From contig CALKGQ010000014.1 in assembly GCA_938085425.1 (NCBI GenBank), positions 1-64,000 of the forward strand: 64,000 nucleotides of DNA, read 5' to 3'. The position numbers were made by a program, and so were the translations under genes. The number at the start of each line of letters is the position of its first letter. Positions within the stretch are counted from its first letter, which is position 1. Below are positions 42,860 to 56,716 of the stretch, in pieces. Under the pieces are notes generated by a model. It saw nothing but the letters and a program-made list of their open reading frames with translations, had not been told where the DNA came from and ran no database searches. This DNA comes from an uncultured Flavobacteriales bacterium (GTDB taxonomy: Bacteria > Bacteroidota > Bacteroidia > Flavobacteriales_D > Sanyastnellaceae).

Positions 42860-43963
42860 ATGGCTGGGAATACATTTGGCAACTTGTTCCGATTGACGAC
42901 GTTTGGGGAGTCCCACGGACCGGCTCTTGGCGGCATCCTGGACGGATGTCCGGCGGGACTCGCTTTGGACTTGCAAGCTGTGCAGGCCGATCTCGACCGA
43001 CGAAGGCCAGGCCAATCTGCATTGACCACCCCCCGAAAGGAATCCGACAGCGTCGAATGGCTCTCGGGTCTGCTCGAATCGGAAGGACGGATGGTGACCA
43101 CAGGAGCCCCTCTGGGCTTCACCGTCGCCAACACCTCGGCCAAGCCCCAGGACTACGACCATCTCAAAGACACCTTCCGGCCCTCGCACGCAGACTTTTC
43201 CTACGAGGCCAAGTATGGGTTTCGGGACCACCGTGGCGGTGGACGCTCCTCTGCCCGAGAAACCGTGTCCCGCGTGGTGGCCGGAGCGGTGGCGCGTCAA
43301 CTGCTTGCCCAACAAGGCGTGGAGGTCAGCGCGTATGTCGAGCGGGTCCAAGACCTCCAAATGCCTTTGCCTCCCTCGTTTCATTCCCGCGAAGAAGTGG
43401 ACGCTCACCCGGTGCGCTGTCCCCATCCCGAGACAGCAAGACGCATGGAGGAGCGCATTGCGGACGTGAAAAAGGACGGCGACACGGTCGGAGGCGCCTT
43501 GGTTTTGGTGGCGCGTGGCGTGCCGGCTGGATGGGGTGAGCCCGTCTTCGACCGGCTCCACGCAGACTTGGCCAAAGCCATGTGGTCCCTCCCGGCCACC
43601 AAGGCCCTCGAATTGGGCTCAGGCATGCAAGGCACCTTGATGCGTGGGTCCCAACACAACGACGCCTTCGTCTCCAGAGGCGACCGCGTCGGCACGGCCA
43701 CCAACCGCAGTGGCGGCATCCAAGGGGGCATCAGCAACGGCGAAGACATCGTGCTCCGCATCGGATTCAAGCCTGTGGCCACCTTGCTTCAGCCTGGCAC
43801 TTCGGTGGACCGCGAAGGACAAACCGTGGACCTTCCAGGTCGCGGCCGTCACGACCCCTGTGTGCTTCCCCGGGCAGTGGCCTTGGTGGAGGCCATGGCC
43901 TGCTTGGTGCTGGCAGATCACAGCCTGCGACAGCGGGCTGCGCGCCTTACCTTCGGGGCATGA
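42860..43963 (+). CDS. aroC: Chorismate synthase
   Basis: Final shikimate-pathway step, EPSP to chorismate, using reduced FMN. 367 residues with the family signatures GNTFGNLFRLTTFGESHGPALGGILDGCPAG at the start, FRPSHADFSYEAKYGFRDHRGGGRSSARET, and the late RSGGIQGGISNGEDI and GRHDPCVLPRAVALVEAM. The ATG at 42860 is the universal start context. It overlaps the symporter gene by 4 bp (ATGA). Confidence 0.97.
   Translation: MAGNTFGNLFRLTTFGESHGPALGGILDGCPAGLALDLQAVQADLDRRRPGQSALTTPRKESDSVEWLSGLLESEGRMVTTGAPLGFTVANTSAKPQDYDHLKDTFRPSHADFSYEAKYGFRDHRGGGRSSARETVSRVVAGAVARQLLAQQGVEVSAYVERVQDLQMPLPPSFHSREEVDAHPVRCPHPETARRMEERIADVKKDGDTVGGALVLVARGVPAGWGEPVFDRLHADLAKAMWSLPATKALELGSGMQGTLMRGSQHNDAFVSRGDRVGTATNRSGGIQGGISNGEDIVLRIGFKPVATLLQPGTSVDREGQTVDLPGRGRHDPCVLPRAVALVEAMACLVLADHSLRQRAARLTFGA
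43948..43955 (+). promoter_or_regulatory. -7 box (TACCTTCG) inside the aroC 3' end, four bases before the symporter ATG
   Basis: TACCTTCG gggc ATG reproduces the leaderless spacing inside the last codons of aroC. The symporter may therefore have a private promoter in addition to aroC readthrough. Confidence 0.4.
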
Positions 43964-45387
43964 GCACCGATTCCTCTCCATCCTCTTCCCCACGCCTCGC
44001 CCTGCATTGGCAAGTTCTCATTGGCCTCGCCTTGGGCGTGGGCTATGCCTGGGCCAGCATCCGTTGGGGATGGAACGACTTCACGTTGGACTACATCCAG
44101 CCGCTTGGGGACATCTTCATCAACATCCTCAAGCTCATCGCGGTGCCGCTTGTGCTCTTCAGCATCATCGGCGGCGTGGCGTCGCTGGGCGATGTCAAAA
44201 AACTCGGGCGCTTGGGGGGGAAGACGCTCGGGCTGTACCTTCTGACGACCTTTTTTTCGGTGACGTTGGGGCTGGTTCTCGTGAATGTTTTTGCGCCCGG
44301 ATCAGGCGCAAGCGAAGACCTCAAAGCCTCCAATCGCATCCGTTATGAGTTGTGGCGCGATGCCAACGGCATTGAAGTGCTCGACGAGCTTCAGCTGACC
44401 CAAGACCCCGCCAATGCGGACTTGGTCGCACGCATCCAAGAACAAGAGGAAGGCGTCAACGACTGGGTGGCCGACAAGTTGAACAAGGCAGAAAACGCTT
44501 CCCAAAGCGGGCCCCTACAACCCCTTGTCGATGTGGTGCCCAAGAACATCTTCCAGGCCCTGAGCGACATGGCCATGTTGCAGATCATCTTCTTTGCCGT
44601 CTTCTTTGGCATTGTCCTGGTGCGTCTTGACGAGCCCAAACGTGGATCGCTCATCCGTGCCATCGACGGGCTCAATGATGTCTTCGTGGGCATGGTGTGG
44701 ATGGTGATGAAAGCGATGCCAGTGTTTGTCTTTGCCTTGATGGCAGGCCAAATCGTCAAGGCCGCTGGCACCGACCCCCAGAAATTCCAGGAACTCTTGA
44801 GCTTTCTCTTGCGGTACGGACTGGTCGTGGTCCTGGGGCTTGCGTTGATGATCTTCGTGGTCTACCCCTCCATTGCGTCCTTTGGCATCAAAGGGATGAC
44901 CCCCCGGAAGTTTTTGGCGGCCATGCGCGACGCCCAGATCACGGCATTCTCGACGTCTTCGAGCGTCGCCACCCTGCCTGTGACCATGCGTTGCGTCCAC
45001 GACAACATCGGGGTCAGCGAACGCACCTCGAGCTTCGTGCTTCCCATTGGCGCAACCGTCAACATGGACGGCACAAGCCTTTACCAAGCCGTGGCGGTCG
45101 TGGCCCTCGCCCAATTCCACATGGTGGACTTGACCTTGGCCCAACAGGCCATCATCGTGCTGACAGCGACCCTTGCATCGATCGGGGCCGCCGCCATCCC
45201 GAGTGCGGGGCTGGTGCTGATGATCATCGTGTTGGAAAGTGTGGGGCTGAACCCGGCATGGATTGCCCTCATCTTCCCTGTCGACCGCATCTTGGACATG
45301 TGCCGAACTGTGGTCAACGTGACCGGCGACGGCACGGTCTCAGCCTTGGTGGCACAATCCGAGGGGGAACTTCACCACGACAGCTGA
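43960..45387 (+). CDS. Dicarboxylate/amino acid:cation symporter (DAACS family)
   Basis: 475-residue inner-membrane transporter. The conserved hairpin and helix motifs are present: AFSTSSSVATLPVT (HP1 serine-rich tip), GATVNMDGTSLYQA (helix 7 NMDGT) and SIGAAAIPSAGLVLM (HP2). Eight helices and two re-entrant loops fit a GltPh-like fold, for Na+ or H+ coupled uptake of glutamate, aspartate or C4-dicarboxylates. A charged insertion of about 85 residues (about 105-190) sits between helices 3 and 4, longer than in most family members. Start ATG 43960 overlaps the aroC stop; exact substrate is not predictable. Confidence 0.92.
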   Translation: MSTDSSPSSSPRLALHWQVLIGLALGVGYAWASIRWGWNDFTLDYIQPLGDIFINILKLIAVPLVLFSIIGGVASLGDVKKLGRLGGKTLGLYLLTTFFSVTLGLVLVNVFAPGSGASEDLKASNRIRYELWRDANGIEVLDELQLTQDPANADLVARIQEQEEGVNDWVADKLNKAENASQSGPLQPLVDVVPKNIFQALSDMAMLQIIFFAVFFGIVLVRLDEPKRGSLIRAIDGLNDVFVGMVWMVMKAMPVFVFALMAGQIVKAAGTDPQKFQELLSFLLRYGLVVVLGLALMIFVVYPSIASFGIKGMTPRKFLAAMRDAQITAFSTSSSVATLPVTMRCVHDNIGVSERTSSFVLPIGATVNMDGTSLYQAVAVVALAQFHMVDLTLAQQAIIVLTATLASIGAAAIPSAGLVLMIIVLESVGLNPAWIALIFPVDRILDMCRTVVNVTGDGTVSALVAQSEGELHHDS

Positions 45388-45391
45388 GCGC

Positions 45392-47410
45392 ATGGGCCGC
45401 CAAGTGAACGTGCTGACTTGGATGATGATGGCATCATGTGCCGTGGGGCTTCATGCCCAATGTGAGATGGAGGAACCGCGCCCTTCCAAAGCCCAAAAGC
45501 TTTACCAACGCGCCACCCAACCCAAAGGCAAATCCAGCCTTGCCGACAGGATCGAATGGATTGAACAGGCCCTCGATTTGCACCCCGAAGACCCTGAAGC
45601 CCTGATGGTCGCAGCGGAGCTTGCCTTCAAATCCAGCCGCAAAAATCCAGGGGCTTGGGCATCCTTGGAGGAATGGCTGACCCAACTGGACGAAGTGTGC
45701 CCTGAAGGCCTTCCAGAGGCGCTCTATCTGAGGGGCGCACAAGCCTACATGAACGACGAGTACGAACGCGCCTTGACCCAATTCCGGGCCTACCTCTCCT
45801 TACCTGAGGACCAGACCCGACGTTCGCGGCGACGCGAGGTGAATGCCCTGCAAAACGACTTGGCCTTCCTCCATCAATACCACAGGCACGAGGGCAGCCC
45901 AGCCCCACAGCCAGTCCCTGAGCTCAGTTGGGACGACGACGAATACCTTCCCATGCTGTCCCCTGATGGGACCCGATTGTTCTTCACGCGCACCAGCATG
46001 TTCAAGGCAAAGGGGGACATCACCTCCACCAGAAAAGAGGCCTTCACAATGGCGTCTCGCCCCCATCCTGAAGCCCCCTTCGACGGGGGTGTACCGTTGG
46101 CCGACCCCTTCAACATGGGGGACAACTATGGAGGAGCCTCCCTGTCGGTCGACAACAAGACAATGGTCATCGCGGCACGTCGTCCTGTGCCCGGCAATCC
46201 TGGCAACATCGACCTCTTTTCCTCTGCATACGAGTTGGACTACCACACCCTCAAGGGCGAGGCGGTGTACTACTGGTCGCCACTGGAACTCCTGGGGGGC
46301 AGCGTCAACACGCCCCAAGGTTGGGAGGCGCAACCCTCCATCAGTGGAAATGGCAAGGAACTTTTTTTTGCCGGGGCCCGCGAAGGATCGACCTCCGACG
46401 CCAATGGCAACTTGACCATGGACTTGTTTGTCAGCCGCTTGAACGACGCAGGCGAATGGGGAGCGCCCCTTCCTCTTCCAGCACCCATCAACTCGGAAGC
46501 GCATGACAAGGCCCCTTTCATGCACCCCGACGGCGTGACCTTGTATTTTTCAAGCGACCGAACGCCCGGTGGCGGAGGGTTTGACATGTGGATGACCCAA
46601 AGGGACACCAGCGGTCTTTGGTCAGAGCCAGTCAACATGGGCTTGCCTTTGAATTCGTCAGGAGACGAGCACGGCCTGGTGGTGACCACCCATGGCGAAA
46701 AGGCCCTGTTTTCGACGCGAAGAAAAGGAACGAGGGGCCTCGACCTCTGCACCTACGACTTGCCTCCCTTGCTCAGGCCCCAAGCTGTGACGGTGGTCAA
46801 GGGCGACATTGGATGGCCCGTGCCAGAGGGGAACTACACCGTCACCATTGAGTATGTCCAAAGCAAGCGCGTCGAGCAAGTGGTCGTTTCAGAGGACGAC
46901 GGCACCTTCGCCCAACTCATTCAGCTCGAAGAGGGCGAGGACGTGGTCTTGACCTATGAAGATGACCAAGGTGGCTACAACAGCGTGGTCGTGCACGACG
47001 CCCAAACTGGCAGCCCAAGTTCTGTCGAAGTGGACTTTGACCCCGAATCTTTGGACGCACGCGGCAATCTCTTCGTCTTGAACGACGTGCAATTCGCCAC
47101 CAAGCAAACGACCCTCAGCCCCCGTGCAAAGATCATGCTCAAGGCCCTGGCCAACCGCCTGGAACGTGAGCCCAAGGCCACTCTCAACATCGATGGACAC
47201 ACCGACAACATCGGCGAATCGGCCGACAATTTGGCCCTCAGTGTGGGACGTGCCCAAACCGTGATGGCTTACTTGACGGCATGCGGCACCTCTGCAGAAA
47301 GGCTTTCGGTGGAAGGCCATGGCGAAAACAAGCCCAAAACCACCAACGAAACGCCCCAAGGGCGGCGGGTCAACCGCAGGACGGAATTCCGCTGGAAGGA
47401 CATTCCATAA
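45392..47410 (+). CDS. OmpA-family protein with TPR, beta-propeller and CRD domains (PorE-like)
   Basis: 672 residues with a signal peptide (about 1-23). In order: an N-terminal TPR-like helical region (about 28-165), PD40/WD40-like propeller repeats (about 180-450, YLPMLSPDGTRLFFTR and similar), a carboxypeptidase-regulatory-like beta domain (about 465-555), and a C-terminal OmpA peptidoglycan-binding domain (about 565-672, with DGHTDNIGESADNLALSVGRAQTV). This order is that of PorE, the protein that ties the type IX secretion machinery to peptidoglycan, but PorE-like paralogues are numerous in Bacteroidota. The ATG lies 4 bp after the symporter stop. Confidence 0.87.
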   Translation: MGRQVNVLTWMMMASCAVGLHAQCEMEEPRPSKAQKLYQRATQPKGKSSLADRIEWIEQALDLHPEDPEALMVAAELAFKSSRKNPGAWASLEEWLTQLDEVCPEGLPEALYLRGAQAYMNDEYERALTQFRAYLSLPEDQTRRSRRREVNALQNDLAFLHQYHRHEGSPAPQPVPELSWDDDEYLPMLSPDGTRLFFTRTSMFKAKGDITSTRKEAFTMASRPHPEAPFDGGVPLADPFNMGDNYGGASLSVDNKTMVIAARRPVPGNPGNIDLFSSAYELDYHTLKGEAVYYWSPLELLGGSVNTPQGWEAQPSISGNGKELFFAGAREGSTSDANGNLTMDLFVSRLNDAGEWGAPLPLPAPINSEAHDKAPFMHPDGVTLYFSSDRTPGGGGFDMWMTQRDTSGLWSEPVNMGLPLNSSGDEHGLVVTTHGEKALFSTRRKGTRGLDLCTYDLPPLLRPQAVTVVKGDIGWPVPEGNYTVTIEYVQSKRVEQVVVSEDDGTFAQLIQLEEGEDVVLTYEDDQGGYNSVVVHDAQTGSPSSVEVDFDPESLDARGNLFVLNDVQFATKQTTLSPRAKIMLKALANRLEREPKATLNIDGHTDNIGESADNLALSVGRAQTVMAYLTACGTSAERLSVEGHGENKPKTTNETPQGRRVNRRTEFRWKDIP

Positions 47411-47504
47411 ACGTGTGAAATGACGTGAACGGGGAACGCGAAATCCCCACGGGTGCGCGTTGAAAAACATCCGCAAACTTCCCGGTGCCACCTCGGCCCC
47501 TCGG

Positions 47505-47512
47505 TAGTTTTG
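47505..47512 (+). promoter_or_regulatory. -7 box (TAGTTTTG) for the TPR-barrel operon
   Basis: A perfect TAnnTTTG, 19 bases before the ATG at 47532, within the 121-bp spacer after the OmpA-family gene. The same spacer has a weak GGGGA/TCCCC hairpin (47431-47448) without a T-run, so no clear terminator. Confidence 0.5.
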
Positions 47513-47531
47513 GAAGAACACGCACGACGAC

Positions 47532-50500
47532 ATGCCCCATTCCCAACCGACCCTCTTTCTCATCCTTGCCGCTGGGCTTGCCATGGCCCCTTCAACGGGG
47601 GCTTGGGCCCAATGGTCCGAAGCCACATCGCCCTCGCAGGTGGCCCATGAACATGCCAAGGAGGCCTACGACAACGAACAGTTCGCCCTGGCCCTTCATT
47701 TGTTCGAGCAACAAATGGCCACAGCTGAAAGCCCCGCTTCGGACGCGTATGTCGAAGCCAGCTATTACGCCGCCATGAGCTCCCTTGCCCTCTACCACCG
47801 CGATGCGGTGTACCGCACGGAGGCCTTCATGACAGAGTTCCCCGAGAGTCCTTTGGCCCTCAAGGCACATTGGTCTTTGGCCAACCACCACTACAAGCGG
47901 AAGAACTACTCCAAAGCCTCTGAAACTTTTGAAAGCATCCGTATCAGGGACCTTTCGCCCGAGAAAAGGGACGAGTACCGCTTCAAACTGGGCCACTGCT
48001 ACTTCGAACGCGAAGCCTATGAAAAAGCCCGTGTTCCATTGTATGAAGTGCTCGACGTCGAAGGCGAATTCCAAGCCGCTGCCCAGTACTATTTCTCACA
48101 CATCGCCTATTTGAAGGGTCAACCACAGGTCGCCCTGGATGGTTTTGAGACCATTGCGGATCATCCAGATTTTGACGAGCTGGTGCCCTTGTACATCGCA
48201 CAGCTCCTTCATGCCACAGGCCAGTTTGAGCGTCTCAAGTCCTATGCGCCTCCCCTTCTTGACGAGTCTTCTGGGCTGGACGACGAAAGTGTCGCCGAAG
48301 TCGCCCACCTTTTGGGCGATGCATGGTACCGCGCCGGCTCCTTTGAAGAGGCCGCCCCTTACCTGGAATTGGCTTGGGAAGAAACCGATGGCCCCGGTCG
48401 TCAACCTGAATTCGCCTATCAGGTGGGCTATACGCGCTATCAAATGGGCGACTGGAGAGGAGCGCTCGACTGTCTTCCATTGGCGACCTACGAAGAAGAT
48501 GAGCTTGCCCAAAATGCGGCCTACCACATGGCCGATTGCTACTTGGAACTCGGCGATCGGGCAAGGGCCAAGCAAGCCTTCAAGACCGCTGCCCAACCAC
48601 AATTCGACATGGACATCCAAGAAGATGCCTTCTTCCACTACGCGAAGTTGGCCTTTGAGCTGTCCTTCAATCCTTTCGACGACGCCATTGTCGCCTTCGA
48701 GACGTATTTGGCCCAGTTTCCATCGTCCCCAAGACGGGACGAGGCCTACCGGTTCTTGTTGCAGGTCCACATGACAAGCAGGGACTACGAAAGGGCCCTC
48801 GCGGCCCTGGCGAACATCACAGAACCTGATGAAACCGTGCGCGCCGCCGCACAGACCTTATCCTTCAACCGCGCCGTCGAGTTGTACCAAAACAAGCAGC
48901 TGCAACAGGCCCTTGCCTCTTTCAAACGCTGTCGCGATTTCGAGGTCGATCCCCAACTTCAGGCAGAGACGTATTACTGGGAAGGGGAAATCCTTTACAA
49001 CAAGGGGGATTACGTTGGGGCCGCCGCAGCATACGCGGCCTTCAGCACAACCCCTGGAAGCTACCTCAGCCCCTTGCACAACGATGCCGATTATGCAAGA
49101 GGCTACGCCAATTACAAAAGGGAAGCCTACACCGATGCTTTGTCAGCCTTCCGCGCCTATTTGGCCACCAACCCCGAGGACGATCCCTCACGGATGCGCG
49201 ACGCAGAATTGCGGACCGCGGATTGTTTTTACGCGCTCAAAGCTTTTGACCAGGCCGCCAATCTTTACGACCGCGTTTTGGAGCGCGATGTCAAGCCATT
49301 GGACTACGCCTTGTTCCAGCGCGCCATGGCTGCGAAACTCTCCGACGACCCCACCGGACAGGTGGAGCGTTTGGAGCAACTTCTCGAGGAGCACCCCGAC
49401 AGCCGCCTGACCGTAGAGACCTTGTTCCAAGCTGCAAGAACCCACATCGAGGAAGGCGACTTGGCCAGTGCCGAGAAAAAGCTGAACCGCCTCATCGACG
49501 ATTTCCCAGCCACTCCGAGGGCGAAAGAAGCCCTCGTGGAGTTGTGTCTCGTGGCTGTCAAACAAGGAGAGGATGACAAGGTCCTGTCCCTGTGGGACCG
49601 CATTCGCACGGACTATGGCAACGACAACGTGGCGGCCGATGCCTACAACATTGTGGAACCCCTGCTGATGGACCGGGGATTGCTGGACAACCTCCCTCCC
49701 GCCGTTGGGCTGGATGGCCTTGAAATTGAAAAGCGGTTCTTTGAATCGGCATCGTATCCAGCCCTTGAGAACCGTTGCACCGACGCCATCCCTCGATTGC
49801 GGGAGTACATCCGACAATATCCTGCGGGCCTGCACATGGCAGAAGCACAATTTTATTTGGGGCATTGCCTCTTTGAACAGAGCGAGACCGATTCTGCCTA
49901 TGTGTCCTACTTGGCTGTCCTGGCCTTGCCCGCTGGTGAATTCTCCGAGGCTTCTGCCTTGGGCGCTGCAACCATTGCTTGGAACGCCGGCAACCATCGC
50001 GCCGCCTTGGGACACTACGAATCGTTGGAAGCACTTGCCGTCTTGCAATCCAACCGTTTGGAATCGGCCATCGGCCAAATGCGATGCCACTACCTCTTGG
50101 GGCAAGAGAGCGAAGCTTCAGACTTCGCGGCCCGCGTCATGTACGATCCTGCCACGCCAGACGACATCCGACGCACCGCCCAGCTGTGGAATGCCCGAAT
50201 CGCTTGCAACCAGGGACAACACGACACGGTCATAGAGGACCTAGAGACGTTGGTGTCCTTTGGAGGAAGTGCAGGCGCTGAAGCCCAATACCTCTTGGCA
50301 GAAGCGGCGTTCAATGCAGAACAATACGACGTTTGCGAGAAAGCCTTGTTTGTCTTGATCGAGCAATTTTATCCTCAAGAAATTTGGAAAAACAAGGGCT
50401 TCTTGCTCTTGGTCCAAGCCTACATCGGCATGGAGGACCTTTTCCAAGCCCGCGCCACTGCGCAGTCCATCATGAAGAATGTCCAAGTGCCCGAGGTGCA

Positions 50501-50587
50501 AGAGGCCGTCTCTGATTTGATGTTTGACATCGATGCTTTGGAGGCCCAACAGGCCAACCCTGCCCCCACCACTGAAACGAACAACGA

Positions 50588-50591
<4 letters not shown>
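47532..50591 (+). CDS. Large periplasmic TPR-repeat protein
   Basis: 1019 residues: a signal peptide (about 1-25, ending AWAQ) and then almost continuous TPR/Sel1-like helical hairpins to the end, with hallmarks such as YRFKLGHCYFEREAYEKA, AYHMADCYLELGDRARAKQAF and ADCFYALKAFDQAANLYDRVL. No enzymatic motif. The length would give a long superhelical scaffold. The stop overlaps the next gene's ATG by 4 bp, so it is translationally coupled to the outer-membrane barrel, and the two probably work together at the outer membrane. The specific role is unknown. Confidence 0.85.
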
Positions 50592-55137
<4,546 letters not shown>

Positions 55138-55139
55138 CC

Positions 55140-55937
55140 ATGGGCCGTTGGGACAATGACATTGTATGGGTCACGGGGGCAAGCAGCGGCATTGGCCAGG
55201 CTTGCGCCGAAGCGTGGGCCCAGAAAGGAGCCACGGTTGTGCTTTCAGCCAGAAAAAAAGACACCTTGGAAAAAGTGGCAGCCCCACTTCGGGACCAAGG
55301 TGCCAACGTGCATGTGGTCACTTTGGATTTGGCTGAAACCGACCAACTCGCCGGCATTGCCCATCAAGTGGAAACCACCATAGGACCGGTGGATGTCATG
55401 GTCCATTGCGGGGGCATCAGCCAGCGCTCAAAGGCCATCGACACAGCCCTTGAGGTGGACCGCCGCGTGATGGAAATCGATTACTTCGGCACCTTGGCGC
55501 TGACAAAAGCCCTGCTCCCTGGCATGGTCCAAAGGCAAAAAGGACACTTTGTGGTGGTCACAAGTTTGATGGGGCTGTTCTCCTCTCCACTTCGATCAGG
55601 CTATTGTGGGGCCAAACACGCCCTGCACGGGTTCTTTGAAGCCCTTCGTGCTGAACACCACGACGACGGACTGAACATCACCATGGTTTGTCCTGGATTC
55701 ATCCGCACCAACATCAGCCTCAATGCGGTGGTGGGCGACGGGTCCAAGCAAGGAAGCATGGATGCCAAAACGGGTGCAGGGATGACTGCAATGCAATGTG
55801 CAGAGCGCATGGTGCGGGCTGTGGAACGTCGGAAGGCCGAGGTCCTGATCGGTCGCCATGAAATCATCGCAGCCTATCTCAAACGATGGGCGCCAGGCCT
55901 CCTCAGGCGCGTCGTTCGAAGCGCGGCAGTGACCTAA
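55140..55937 (+). CDS. Short-chain dehydrogenase/reductase (DHRS7-like SDR)
   Basis: 265 residues. Cofactor motif TGASSGIG at 12-19. The catalytic YxxxK is Y155-C-G-A-K159 preceded by the SLMG serine strand, and the CPGFIRTNIS segment follows. The classical SDR fold uses NAD(P)H on an unknown alcohol or carbonyl substrate. The start at 55140 places the Rossmann motif at the normal distance; the frame is open upstream. It is 2 bp after the previous stop. The 3' end overlaps the convergent methyltransferase stop by 4 bp. Confidence 0.92.
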   Translation: MGRWDNDIVWVTGASSGIGQACAEAWAQKGATVVLSARKKDTLEKVAAPLRDQGANVHVVTLDLAETDQLAGIAHQVETTIGPVDVMVHCGGISQRSKAIDTALEVDRRVMEIDYFGTLALTKALLPGMVQRQKGHFVVVTSLMGLFSSPLRSGYCGAKHALHGFFEALRAEHHDDGLNITMVCPGFIRTNISLNAVVGDGSKQGSMDAKTGAGMTAMQCAERMVRAVERRKAEVLIGRHEIIAAYLKRWAPGLLRRVVRSAAVT

Positions 55938-56695
55938 GGTTGTGCCTTGAATTCACGCCCCTCCACATGGAGCAGCCGCGTGCGCTTTTTCAGAAACCGA
56001 AGCAGGAGGAACACCACCACACTTGAGGCCATGCCCACTTGCCATGTTACGGTCGCCCAAGAGGCCAGGCCGTCGCCCCAAGTCCTGAATCCGTCCAGGA
56101 AAAAGAAGCCCAGCACCAAAGCGAACACCCCATTGTACTCGCGCTTGATGACGTGACGCAGGGAGAAAGTGTTGCCCGCTGGAACCCAAGAACTTCTTGG
56201 CTGCCCCCAAAATTTGGGCACAAATGCAGGCACAGTGCTTGCCCAAGCCGCGTAGCGCTCTCCAAACTTCGCATGCAGGAACGCCTCCTCTGCCATGGCA
56301 ATGCGCAAGTAGTACATCATGTAGAGCAGAGCGACCACAAGGGCAAAGCTTCCCCGTCCCGTGGCCAAAACAAGGGCCATCCACATGAAGAAGTTCCCCA
56401 AGTACAAGGGGTGCCTCACCCAACTGTACATGCCTTGGGTGTTCAAGACTTCAGCCACTTGGCCCTCGCTGGTGTTTCTTCCCGACGTCCCCGGAGGCAC
56501 ATGGCCAATGGTCTTTGCGCGGATGGCCACCCCAAGGAAGCCCACCGCCCAGCAAGAAGCTTGGTAGCCCAGGTGGTTGGCCCATGACGGAGCACCCCAG
56601 CCCATCCAAAGCGCCGGTGGCACCAACACCAGAGGAAGAAAACTGCGCCAGCGGAAAAGCGAATTGCCGCGTCGTTCGAGTTCGTGGAGAAGCAT
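55934..56695 (-). CDS. Membrane methyltransferase, isoprenylcysteine/phospholipid methyltransferase-like
   Basis: 253 residues, five or six hydrophobic helices. The C-terminal half of the catalytic module is recognisable: LNTQGMYSWVRHPLYLGNFFMW and, after two helices, AEEAFLHAKFGERYAAW. This is the cofactor-binding R-H-P-x-Y ... E-E arrangement of the ICMT/PEMT family. The methyl acceptor is unknown; prenylated proteins are not expected in bacteria. It starts 21 bp after hutH and is probably cotranscribed with it. Confidence 0.8.
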   Translation of the reverse strand: MLLHELERRGNSLFRWRSFLPLVLVPPALWMGWGAPSWANHLGYQASCWAVGFLGVAIRAKTIGHVPPGTSGRNTSEGQVAEVLNTQGMYSWVRHPLYLGNFFMWMALVLATGRGSFALVVALLYMMYYLRIAMAEEAFLHAKFGERYAAWASTVPAFVPKFWGQPRSSWVPAGNTFSLRHVIKREYNGVFALVLGFFFLDGFRTWGDGLASWATVTWQVGMASSVVVFLLLRFLKKRTRLLHVEGREFKAQP

Positions 56696-56716
56696 GGGGA
56701 TGCGCTTAGTTGGGGT

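Noticed and set aside
47431-47448. GGGGA/TCCCC hairpin after the OmpA-family gene as a terminator
   Set aside because: Only five pairs and no T-run.
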